Shown: positions 32,969 through 39,875 of the stretch, one piece after another
Layout of the letters: every line of letters begins with the position of its first letter
How positions within the stretch are numbered: the stretch's first letter is position 1
NCBI GenBank assembly: GCA_025463515.1
Contig: JAODAQ010000025.1
Coordinates: 1 to 40,026 of the forward strand
Direction of reading: 5' to 3'
Length of the DNA: 40,026 nucleotides
From: Rhodoglobus sp.
Lineage (GTDB): Bacteria > Actinomycetota > Actinomycetes > Actinomycetales > Microbacteriaceae
The notes under the pieces: generated by a model
Database searches by the model: none
Seen by the model: the letters and a program-made list of their open reading frames with translations, nothing else
What the model was told of the DNA's origin: nothing
Position numbers and translations under genes: made by a program

Positions 32969-33367
32969 ATGCAAAGACTTCTCGTAGCGCTCGGGATGCT
33001 CGTCGCCTTCGTCATCGTCGCAGTAGTTGCCCTCCTCACCATGTCGAGCACCTCGGTCTCGCACGACGGGAACGGCACCCTGGTGGTGCGCAACGCACTG
33101 CGCGCGTCCGACCTCACGGACGTGCGCACGATCACCGGCTCGCTCACGATCGACGCGCAGGGCTGCTGGGCCATCGAGACGGATGACGGCACGCAGCCCC
33201 TCGTCGCACCGGGCGGCTCACGGCTGAGCGAGGGCGACCTGCTGGTCGGCTCCGAGCATTTCAGCGCCGGCGACGAGGTCGAGCTGCAGGGCGGCACCGG
33301 CCCCGGCGATGAAGTCTGCGGGGGAGCGGACGCAGTGTACTTCTGGCAGATCCGAGCGGCGGACTAG
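32969..33367 (+). CDS. Small membrane-anchored or exported protein of unknown function
   Basis: 132 aa. One N-terminal hydrophobic helix (4-28, LLVALGMLVAFVIVAVVALL) is followed by an extracytoplasmic domain of about 100 residues with two cysteines (GCWAIE and DEVCGG), which may form a disulphide. The GSLTIDAQGCWAIETDDGTQ pattern looks like a small beta-barrel (quoted motif at about 68-87). The gene follows the dioxygenase by 26 nt and may be co-transcribed. I do not recognise the family. Its stop shares CTAG with the convergent gene. Confidence 0.6.
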   Translation: MQRLLVALGMLVAFVIVAVVALLTMSSTSVSHDGNGTLVVRNALRASDLTDVRTITGSLTIDAQGCWAIETDDGTQPLVAPGGSRLSEGDLLVGSEHFSAGDEVELQGGTGPGDEVCGGADAVYFWQIRAAD

Positions 33368-33609
33368 CCCTCGACGATCCCCTCGATGGTCGGGTTGGTC
33401 TCGATGACCCAGGCCTTGTAGAACGCGAGCGCGTCGTCGGGGGTGGGGAGTTCGGTGGCCAGTTCGCCGGTGGCATCCATGCGGTAGAGCGTGTATCCGT
33501 CCGGGTATTCGACGACCTCGGCGACCAGCGTGACCAAGTGCTCGTCCGCCTTCTTCTGGCGGATGAGGTAGTTGGGGGTCCCCGCGATGGGGTGGAGGCT
33601 GAAGGTCAC
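33364..33609 (-). CDS. Small unknown protein, related to the 30868-31116 product
   Basis: 81 aa, GTG start. The stretch VAEVVEYPDGYTLYRMD, then LPTPDDALAFYKAW, parallels VRGQVIESPAGFTVYLIG and LPDAEAALDAFEAW in the protein encoded at 30868-31116. Both are acidic alpha/beta proteins with no motif that I know, and both end in a CTAG stop overlap with a + strand gene. CAGGAT lies 6 nt before the GTG as a weak leaderless -10. Confidence 0.6.
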   Translation of the reverse strand: MTFSLHPIAGTPNYLIRQKKADEHLVTLVAEVVEYPDGYTLYRMDATGELATELPTPDDALAFYKAWVIETNPTIEGIVEG

Positions 33610-33624
33610 GCAACAATCCTGCAC

Positions 33625-33647
33625 TGGGTGCACGCATTTTGCACCCA
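33625..33647. promoter_or_regulatory. Perfect 8-bp inverted repeat between divergent genes
   Basis: TGGGTGCA (33625-33632), 7 nt CGCATTT, TGCACCCA (33640-33647). It sits 16 nt upstream of the GTG at 33609 and 76 nt before cpaF, so it may be an operator for either. Confidence 0.45.
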
Positions 33648-33722
33648 ACGCCACGACCAATCTGTCTACCCGCTGTGGAAAACGCATGCCGGGCGGATGC
33701 TGCGTCGCACAGGATCGACCGC

Positions 33723-34952
33723 ATGCCCGACGCCCTCGCGACCATTGCCGAGCAGGTGCGCGAGCGCGTGCGGCGCGACGGTGTCGACCTCGCCGCGGAC
33801 GCCGAACTCGCGGAGGCCTACGTGCGGGACGAGGTACGCCGCTACAGCGAGCGTGCGCTCGGCGGATCCGTGCCCCTTCTGCCGGATGAGGCGCAGGCCG
33901 CCCGCGAGGTAGTCGCAGCGCTGACCGGGTTCGGGCCCCTGCAGCCGTACTTCGACGACCCGAGCATCGAGGAGCTGTGGATCAACGCGCCCGACGAGGT
34001 ATTCGTGGCGAGGTCGGGGGTTCCGGAGAAGACGCCGCTCGTGCTCGCGGCGGGGGACGTGCGCGACCTCGTCGAGCGGATGCTGCAGTCGTCCGGCCGC
34101 CGGGTCGACCTGAGCTCCCCTTTCGTGGATGCGTCGCTGCCCGACGGGTCACGGCTGCACGTCGTCATCCCGGACATCACGCGGCGCCACTGGTCGGTGA
34201 ACGTGCGCAAGTTCAACCGGCGCATCCGCGATCTCGGGGCGCTCGTGTCGCTCGGCAGCCTGCCGGCGCAGGCCGCGCAGTTCCTGCACATGGGCGTGCT
34301 CGCACAGCAGAACATCGTGGTCAGCGGCGCGACGCAGAGCGGCAAGACGACCATGCTCGGCGCGCTGCTCTCGTCCGCACGGGCGACTGACCGGATCGTG
34401 ACTGTGGAGGAGACGTTCGAGCTCGCCCTCGACGCACAGGACACGGTCGCGCTGCAGTGCCGCCAGCCGAGCCTTGAGGGCACCGGCGAGGTGACCCTGC
34501 GGAGGCTGATCAAGGAGGCCCTGCGGATGCGCCCCGACCGGATCGTGGTGGGGGAGGTGCGCGAGGCCGAGTCGCTCGACCTGCTCATCGCGCTCAACAG
34601 CGGGCTGCCCGGCATGTCGAGCATCCACGCGAACAGCGCCCGCGACGCCCTCGTCAAGCTCTGCACCCTGCCGTTGCTCGCCGGCCGCAACATCGACTCG
34701 GCTTTCGTCGTCCCGACGGTCGCCACCTGCATCGACCTCGTCGTGCACTGCGAGCTGGACCGAACGGGCACCCGCCGGGTTGTGGAGGTCCTCGCTCCGA
34801 CCGGTCGCGCGGAGGGCGGCGTGATCGAGGCGAGCACGATCTTCGCCAGGCGGTCGGGGGAGCTCGTCGCGACAGGCGGCTACCCGGCCCGCACCGCGAA
34901 GTTCGCCAGCGCCGGCCTCGACCCTTCGACCGTGCTGCGGACGGCATCGTGA
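33723..34952 (+). CDS. cpaF: CpaF/TadA-type secretion ATPase of a Tad pilus system
   Basis: 409 aa. The N-terminal domain (about 50-190) includes GFGPLQPYFDDPSIEELWINAPDEV (in part), and the ATPase core follows: Walker A GATQSGKT (202-209), Asp box (VTVEETFELAL), Walker B RIVVGE (273-278) and His box MSSIHANSARDAL. The hexamer powers assembly of type IVc (Tad/Flp) pili at the inner face of the membrane. Its GTGA overlap with tadB marks the operon. No tadZ or signal-peptidase gene lies beside it. Confidence 0.93.
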   Translation: MPDALATIAEQVRERVRRDGVDLAADAELAEAYVRDEVRRYSERALGGSVPLLPDEAQAAREVVAALTGFGPLQPYFDDPSIEELWINAPDEVFVARSGVPEKTPLVLAAGDVRDLVERMLQSSGRRVDLSSPFVDASLPDGSRLHVVIPDITRRHWSVNVRKFNRRIRDLGALVSLGSLPAQAAQFLHMGVLAQQNIVVSGATQSGKTTMLGALLSSARATDRIVTVEETFELALDAQDTVALQCRQPSLEGTGEVTLRRLIKEALRMRPDRIVVGEVREAESLDLLIALNSGLPGMSSIHANSARDALVKLCTLPLLAGRNIDSAFVVPTVATCIDLVVHCELDRTGTRRVVEVLAPTGRAEGGVIEASTIFARRSGELVATGGYPARTAKFASAGLDPSTVLRTAS

Positions 34953-35812
34953 GCGCCCTGCTCGGTGCGCTGCTGGCTGCGGGACTCCTGCTCTGCGCCT
35001 CGCCGCTGCTCTGGCCGAGAAGGCGGGGGCGGATGCCGCGGCAATCCGCCCTCGGAGCACTCTGGCGCGAGCGGCTCGCCCAGGCCGGGCTCGAGCGCAT
35101 CACTCCCGGCATGGTCGGCGCGGTGTCTCTCGTGATCGGAGTCGCCGTGGCATCCGTCGCCTTCGCCCTCCTGCCTGTCGCGGTGCTCGCGCTAGCCGCC
35201 GGTGCTGCCGCGCTCGCGCTGCCGACGCTGCTCATCTCGTGGCGGGCTCGCGCGCACCGCCGCGCCACCCGGGTGGTCTGGGCCGACGTGGTCGACCACC
35301 TCGTGTCGACGGTGCGGGCGGGGCTCGCGCTGCCGGACGGCGTCGCGAGCCTCGCGGCATCCGGGCCAGCAGTCACTCGCGCCGCCTTCGCGGCGTTCGC
35401 AGACGACTACCGGATCACCGGCAACTTCGGTGCGTGCCTCGACACGCTGAAGGGCCGCCTGGCCGATCCGGTTGCCGACCGTGTGCTCGAGACACTTCGG
35501 ATGTCGCGGGAGGTCGGTGGCGGCGAGCTCACGACGATCCTGCGGAACCTGGGGGTGTATCTGCGGGAGGAGGCGGCGATCCGCTCCGAGATCGAGGCGC
35601 GGCAGTCGTGGGTGATGAACGCGGCGAAGCTGGGTGTCGCGGCGCCGTGGATCGTACTCGGACTGCTGGCGACGCGGCCCGAGGCTGCCGTCGCGTACGG
35701 GACTCCCGGCGGCACTGCGCTGATCGTCGTGGGGCTGGCGATCTCCGTGGTGGCCTACCGCGTGATGCTCGCGATCGGCCGACTGCCCGAGGAGCAGAGG
35801 TGGTTCGCGTGA
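34949..35812 (+). CDS. tadB: TadB-like inner-membrane platform protein
   Basis: 287 aa, GTG start in a GTGA overlap. Three or four membrane helices (two near 5-20 and 53-95, two near the C terminus) flank a type II secretion F domain (about 105-235; VWADVVDHLVSTVRAGLALPDGVASLA in part, then ETLRMSREVGGGELTTILRNLG). It forms the membrane base on which the CpaF ATPase acts, together with TadC. It ends in a GTGA overlap with tadC. Confidence 0.9.
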   Translation: MSALLGALLAAGLLLCASPLLWPRRRGRMPRQSALGALWRERLAQAGLERITPGMVGAVSLVIGVAVASVAFALLPVAVLALAAGAAALALPTLLISWRARAHRRATRVVWADVVDHLVSTVRAGLALPDGVASLAASGPAVTRAAFAAFADDYRITGNFGACLDTLKGRLADPVADRVLETLRMSREVGGGELTTILRNLGVYLREEAAIRSEIEARQSWVMNAAKLGVAAPWIVLGLLATRPEAAVAYGTPGGTALIVVGLAISVVAYRVMLAIGRLPEEQRWFA

Positions 35813-36747
35813 GCGCCGTCGTGGCGTGGGGCGTGGTATGCGGGGTGGGTCTCGGGTTCGGGCTGTGGATCGTGGTCGGACTCGCTCCACGGATGAGCCG
35901 CCCGCGACTCGCCCGCCGGGTGGCGCCGTACCTTGCCGACATCTCGGAGTCGGCGCGCGAGGCGATCGCCGCACCTCCGCCCGGGCCGCTTCCCGTCGTG
36001 GGGCTCGTGCTGGCACCCGTTCTCGAAGGGGGTCAGCGGCTGCTAGGCGGGCTTCTGGGCGGCGCGGATGCCACGACACGGCGCCTTCGCCAAGCGGGCT
36101 CGCCCCTCACTCTGGCGGCGTTCCGCTCCCGACAGTTGCTGTGGGGTCTCGCGGGCGCCGGTCTCGGGATCGGCGTTGCCCTCGCTGTCGGTCTCGCGCG
36201 ACCGATTGCGGTTCCCGTCCAGATCATGATCGTCGCGCTGTCAGCTGGGGCCGGCGTGCTGCTGCCCGACCGCCTGCTGCATCGCGCGGCCACTGGCCGG
36301 CTTGCGCGGCTGAACGCCGAGCTGCCGGTCGTGCTGGAGTTTCTCGCGCTGTGCCTCTCCGCTGGCGAGGGAGTGGTCGACGCCCTGCGGCGGGTGGCCA
36401 AGGTCAGCCACGGGGAGCTCGCCGGCGAGCTGGCGGGAGTCGTGGCATCCGTCGGCACTGGCCTGCCCTTCGCCGACACGCTCGCGGCCCTCGCGCGCGA
36501 GTTGGAACTGCCCGCGTTCACCCGGTGCGCAGACCAGGTGCTCGGCGCGCTCGACCGCGGCACCCCGCTCGTGGAGGTGCTCCGTGCGCAGGCGCAGGAC
36601 GCGAGGGAGGAGGCGAAGGGCAGGCTGCTCGAGGCGGCGGGCAAGAAGGAGATCGGGATGCTCGTGCCGCTCGTGTTCGGCGTCTTACCCGTCACGATTG
36701 CGTTCGCGATCTTCCCAGGGTTGGTGGTGCTGCAGCTAGGGTTCTAG
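35809..36747 (+). CDS. tadC: TadC-like inner-membrane platform protein
   Basis: 312 aa, GTG start. N-terminal helix (3-25), two helices around 110-155, the F domain (about 170-285; LPVVLEFLALCLSAGEGVVDALRRV in part, then DRGTPLVEVLRAQAQDAREEAKGR) and a final membrane helix VLPVTIAFAIFPGLVVLQ. It completes the Tad core. A second, diverged copy of its last 24 codons lies at 37167-37241, suggesting rearrangement at this end of the gene. No pilin gene follows in the usual place. Confidence 0.92.
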   Translation: MSAVVAWGVVCGVGLGFGLWIVVGLAPRMSRPRLARRVAPYLADISESAREAIAAPPPGPLPVVGLVLAPVLEGGQRLLGGLLGGADATTRRLRQAGSPLTLAAFRSRQLLWGLAGAGLGIGVALAVGLARPIAVPVQIMIVALSAGAGVLLPDRLLHRAATGRLARLNAELPVVLEFLALCLSAGEGVVDALRRVAKVSHGELAGELAGVVASVGTGLPFADTLAALARELELPAFTRCADQVLGALDRGTPLVEVLRAQAQDAREEAKGRLLEAAGKKEIGMLVPLVFGVLPVTIAFAIFPGLVVLQLGF

Positions 36748-36771
36748 CACTCGGACGAGGAATGGAACAGC

Positions 36772-37128
36772 ATGAGCGTGGGAACGACGCGAGGTCTTGC
36801 AATGGCGCGACGGGCGTTGTGGATCGTTCCGATACTGGGCGCTGTAGTCGGGCTCGGGTTCGCCTTCGCCGCCTTGCAGACCGACGACCTGACGCTGGCC
36901 GTCGACCCCTGCGCCAGTAGCTTCGACAACCCGTTCGCTCGGTTCTCGCAGCTCGCGTTCCTTGTTGGTGTCGGAGGCTCAGGGGCGCTCTTTATCCGGG
37001 CTGCCGTCCGCAAGGATCGAGTGGGCATGGGACTCGCGGTCGCGGCAGCGGTCGGGGGCATTGTCATCATGCTGTTTGGCTTGCTGCTCGCCAGCGCCGG
37101 ATATGGGTGGCACTGCCCGAACTCGTGA
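36772..37128 (+). CDS. Small membrane protein of unknown function between tadC and a tadC remnant
   Basis: 118 aa with three hydrophobic helices (about 17-37, 57-76 and 86-108) and two cysteines placed outside or near helix ends (VDPCASS and GWHCPNS). No family recognised. An upstream purine-rich AGGAATGGAA offers a modest ribosome binding site. It lies between tadC and a leftover tadC 3' end, so it may have entered by insertion or recombination; its codon use is slightly less G/C-biased than that of tadC. Confidence 0.6.
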   Translation: MSVGTTRGLAMARRALWIVPILGAVVGLGFAFAALQTDDLTLAVDPCASSFDNPFARFSQLAFLVGVGGSGALFIRAAVRKDRVGMGLAVAAAVGGIVIMLFGLLLASAGYGWHCPNS

Positions 37129-37166
37129 GCGGGCAGAAGTATCCCAATTGATTGTCTAGCCCGCGC

Positions 37167-37241
37167 GTGTTCCTGATCCTGCCGATCACGATCGCGTTCG
37201 CGATCTTCCCGGGGATCGCGGTGCTGCAGGTGGGGTTCTAA
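37167..37241 (+). pseudogene. Remnant of a tadC 3' end (second copy)
   Basis: The frame from 37167 reads VFLILPITIAFAIFPG and then IAVLQVGF before TAA (37239-37241). It matches the end of tadC (VFGVLPVTIAFAIFPG, LVVLQLGF) at most positions and in most bases, yet differs enough to rule out a recent copy. Similarity stops just upstream of 37167. It is too short to be a gene and marks a recombination scar or a decayed tadC paralog. Confidence 0.8.
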
Positions 37242-37281
37242 TACCTAGCACTAACACGTACCTAGCTCTCCTAGGTATACT
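37242..37281 (+). promoter_or_regulatory. padR leaderless promoter with PadR-type operator
   Basis: TATACT (37276-37281) is followed by 6 nt and GTG at 37288. TACCTAG (37259-37265), 5 nt, CTAGGTA (37271-37277) form an inverted repeat that overlaps the -10. A third copy, TACCTAG, lies at 37242-37248. This fits self-repression by the PadR protein. Confidence 0.65.
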
Positions 37282-37287
37282 CGCACC

Positions 37288-37632
37288 GTGAACATCGACA
37301 AGGACCTCGTCGCCGCCATGGCGACGCCGCTCGTCCTCGCGATTCTCGTTGAGAGCGAGAACTACGGGTACGCCATCCTCAAGCGGGTGCGCGAGCTCTC
37401 CGGCGGCGAGCTGGAGTGGACCGACGGCATGCTCTACCCGCTCCTCCACAGGCTCGACCGGCTCGGCTATGTCACCACCGAGTGGGGCGCCTCTCCGGAA
37501 GGCCGGCGCCGCAAGTACTACGAGATCACCGAGACCGGCCGCGCGCAGCTCGCCGAGCAGCGCCGCCAGTGGGACACCGCCACCCGCACCCTGGGTGGCC
37601 TGTGGGGCCTCGCCGCCCCGGCGGGAGCATGA
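37288..37632 (+). CDS. PadR-family transcriptional regulator
   Basis: 114 aa. The winged helix fills most of the protein: ESENYGYAILKRVRELSGGE, DGMLYPLLHRLDRLGYVTTEW and GRRRKYYEITETGRAQL (in part). PadR proteins of this short type usually repress their own operon and a membrane partner, and are released by small hydrophobic compounds. GTG start on a leaderless message. Its TGA overlaps the ATG of the following membrane protein, a pairing common in actinobacteria. Confidence 0.93.
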   Translation: MNIDKDLVAAMATPLVLAILVESENYGYAILKRVRELSGGELEWTDGMLYPLLHRLDRLGYVTTEWGASPEGRRRKYYEITETGRAQLAEQRRQWDTATRTLGGLWGLAAPAGA

Positions 37633-38972
37633 GTATGGACGCCGAGACCGAGAACCAGATCGCCGGATGGCGCGCCGCCATCCTCCGCGGCCGTGCAGTC
37701 GACGCCGCCGACGCCGATGAGCTCGAGGGCCATCTCCGCGAGCAGGTCTCCGACCTCGAGGCTGTGGGACTCGCCGGCGACGAGGCCTTCCTCATCGCCG
37801 TGAAGCGCCTCGGCGAAGTCGACGCCCTCACCGCCGAGTACGCCCGCGAGCACAGCGACCGGCTCTGGAAGCAGCTCGCGATCTCCCGCACCGACGACGA
37901 GCCGCGCCAGCCGCTCGTGGTCATGCTCGTGTTCGCCGCGCTCGCCGCGGTGCTGATCCAGGTCGGGCGCCTCCTCGCCGACATCCCGGGCACCGACGGC
38001 ATGTGGTTCGTTCGCGACCTCGGCCTCTTCGTGCTGCCGGTGCTCGCGGCCTACTTCGCAGTGCTCCGCCGGATGCCCGTGGCAAGGGCCCTGGCGCTGC
38101 TGGCCGTGGTGGCGGCGATGGCGGCGGCGGTGACACTGTTCCCGTTCGAGCCGCACTCGGCCACGGGAATCCTCATCGCGATCCACCTGCCGATCGTGCT
38201 GTGGTTCGTGGTCGGTATCGCCTACGTGGGCGGAGAACTGCGGTCATCCACCCGCCGCATGGACTTCATCAGATTCACCGGGGAGTGGGTCATCTACTAC
38301 GCGCTCATCGCGCTCGGGGGTGCGGTGCTGCTCGGGCTCACCAGCCTGATCCTCGCGCCGATCGCCCCGGACGCGATCGACGACGTCATGAGCTGGGTGC
38401 TGCCGTCGGGCGCCGCCGGTGCCGCCATCGTTGCCGCGTGGCTGGTCGAGGCGAAGAAGAGCGTCATCGAGAACCTCGCCCCGGTGCTGACCGCGATCTT
38501 CACGCCGCTGTTCGCCGTGATGCTGCTCGTCGCGGCGGTCGGCTATGCGGCGGTCGGGATCGGCCGGGAGTTCGACCGCGACCTGCTCGTGGTGTTCGAC
38601 GTGCTCCTGCTGGTCGTGCTGGGCCTGGTGGTCTACGGGATCTCCGCGCGGGATTCGGGCCGCGCCATCCGGACCATGGACGTGCTTCGGCTCGTGGCCG
38701 TCGTCGCGGCCATCGTGCTCGATGTGCTCGTGCTGGTGTCGATGCTCGCGCGAGTGGGGGAGTTCGGCTTCACTGCCAACCGGGTCGCCGCGCTCGGGCT
38801 GAACGTGCTGCTGCTCGTGAACCTCGCGGTCACGGCGTACCTGATCGCGCGGGTGCTACAGGGCCGGCCCGCGGTGCACGTCGAGCGCTGGCAGACCGGG
38901 TACCTGCCCGTGTTCGGCGGGTGGGTGCTGCTCATGGTCGTGGCGCTGCCGCCGGTGTTCGGGTTCGCCTAG
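37629..38972 (+). CDS. Multipass membrane protein with permease-prefix-like N-terminal domain (DUF4153-like)
   Basis: 447 aa. The soluble N terminus (1-80: IAGWRAAILRGRAVDAADADELEGHLREQV in part, then GLAGDEAFLIAVKRLGE) resembles the permease prefix domain found on PadR-linked membrane proteins. About ten or eleven membrane helices follow, with the FTGEWVIYYALIALGG and FDRDLLVVFDVLLLVV segments typical of DUF4153 proteins. Function is unknown; it is probably the target of the PadR regulator, with which it overlaps (ATGA). The longer in-frame reading from 37416 is only a shadow of padR. Confidence 0.85.
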   Translation: MSMDAETENQIAGWRAAILRGRAVDAADADELEGHLREQVSDLEAVGLAGDEAFLIAVKRLGEVDALTAEYAREHSDRLWKQLAISRTDDEPRQPLVVMLVFAALAAVLIQVGRLLADIPGTDGMWFVRDLGLFVLPVLAAYFAVLRRMPVARALALLAVVAAMAAAVTLFPFEPHSATGILIAIHLPIVLWFVVGIAYVGGELRSSTRRMDFIRFTGEWVIYYALIALGGAVLLGLTSLILAPIAPDAIDDVMSWVLPSGAAGAAIVAAWLVEAKKSVIENLAPVLTAIFTPLFAVMLLVAAVGYAAVGIGREFDRDLLVVFDVLLLVVLGLVVYGISARDSGRAIRTMDVLRLVAVVAAIVLDVLVLVSMLARVGEFGFTANRVAALGLNVLLLVNLAVTAYLIARVLQGRPAVHVERWQTGYLPVFGGWVLLMVVALPPVFGFA

Positions 38973-39025
38973 GAGCTGTGGACAGTCGGCGGGCCCGCCG
39001 CGCCGATCGAACGATGATCGTCGGC

Positions 39026-39118
39026 ATGAGCCGACTTCCCTCCATTTCCGACGACCGCGGCGACGTGCCCGGCTGGGTGCTGATAACCCTCGTGAGTGGT
39101 GTCTGTTGTCACCGCTAG
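39026..39118 (+). pseudogene. Truncated Tad-linked small pilin-like gene
   Basis: 30 codons from ATG 39026: MSRLPSISDDRGDVPGWVLITL, here given as MSRLPSIS plus DDRGDVPGWVLITL. The second part resembles the start of the small pilin-like protein that often follows tadC in Microbacteriaceae Tad loci, with the processing/helix boundary at GDVPGWVLITL. After that point the hydrophobic helix is missing: the frame reads VSGVCCHR and stops. The break, near 39093, coincides with a change in base composition. Confidence 0.5.
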
Positions 39119-39145
39119 TATCAATCCACCTGCAGAGGAGGTGCG

Positions 39146-39619
39146 ATGCCAAGCTATTCAACCGCGCGTGCAACCTTAGAAATCGGAAAATGGCTGGTGA
39201 TCCTAGCTATCCTCGGCGCGCTCTACCAGTTTTGGTACGTCACCCTTCCTGTCGCTGGGGGCTTGTTGATCCTCTGGTGGATCAAAGTCGGTCGCCCTCG
39301 CCGCATTCAGCGTCGTGCAGCCGCGGTGGCGAGGGACGAGTTCGGGGATTCCCTCGTTGAACTGCGGCAGTCCTTCTTGCGTCAACAATCTGTGCTCGGT
39401 GACCGTTTCGAAAATGTGCGCTCTGCCGCACAGCTGGTCGTAAACGAGCAATTCGTCGCAGTTGGCCAGTTGAAACGGAAGGTCGGGCTCTCCACGCTCG
39501 AGGCGAACGAGACCATCCAGATCTTGGCGGCACTCAGAATCGTCAACGAAGAGGGTACAAAGGTGACGGTGGACCGCGCGCTTGCGCCGGCGTTCAACCG
39601 AACGTGCGAGACTCCCTGA
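39146..39619 (+). CDS. Membrane-anchored protein with a probable C-terminal winged-helix domain
   Basis: 157 aa. A double hydrophobic region (about 14-45) anchors it, a basic stretch (GRPRRIQRRAAAVARDEFG) follows, then helices. The C-terminal part, VAVGQLKRKVGLSTLEANETIQILAALRIVNEEG (97-130, quoted in part as AVGQLKRKVGLS), has the pattern of an FtsK-gamma or similar winged helix. It has a strong ribosome binding site (GGAGGT at 39137-39142). Codons such as TTA, GAA, AAA and AAT are more common than in the rest of the window, suggesting transferred DNA. Function unknown; perhaps membrane-linked DNA binding. Confidence 0.65.
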   Translation: MPSYSTARATLEIGKWLVILAILGALYQFWYVTLPVAGGLLILWWIKVGRPRRIQRRAAAVARDEFGDSLVELRQSFLRQQSVLGDRFENVRSAAQLVVNEQFVAVGQLKRKVGLSTLEANETIQILAALRIVNEEGTKVTVDRALAPAFNRTCETP

Positions 39620-39830
39620 TTTGAAGTCGTTTGGCTCGAGCCCGCTGCAGTCGCTTGATCAGCATCGGCCGTTCCCGCAATGCTTCCGGGTCGTCAAGTA
39701 TCCGGTTGAGTTCCTGAAAATGTGCCGCCGCGTTGTGGCTCATCGAATGAACGAGATCCATCTTCGACCCGGTCATGCCAGGGTGCGACTCCTCCAAATC
39801 GAGGAGACGGTTCGCGCGGTCGGTGAGCAT
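39594..39830 (-). CDS. DUF3263-like small protein
   Basis: 78 aa from ATG 39830. The pattern LTDRANRLLDLE, GSKMDLVH, then LNRILDDPEALRERPMLIKRLQRARAKR (in part LDDPEALRERPMLIKRLQRA) matches the small helical, basic DUF3263 proteins of actinobacteria, probably DNA-binding. The family's N-terminal aromatic positions are altered. Its end overlaps the end of the preceding + gene by 26 nt. A longer reading to 39968 would overlap the divergent gene and was not used. Confidence 0.65.
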   Translation of the reverse strand: MLTDRANRLLDLEESHPGMTGSKMDLVHSMSHNAAAHFQELNRILDDPEALRERPMLIKRLQRARAKRLQIRESRTFG

Positions 39831-39862
39831 GTCCCTATGGTGCGGTGAACCACCGACAGGCG

Positions 39863-39868
39863 TAACGT
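39863..39868 (+). promoter_or_regulatory. Leaderless -10 (TAACGT) of the last gene
   Basis: TAACGT, 7 nt, then ATG at 39876. It lies in the 45-nt gap between two divergent genes. Confidence 0.35.
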
Positions 39869-39875
39869 CAACCTC

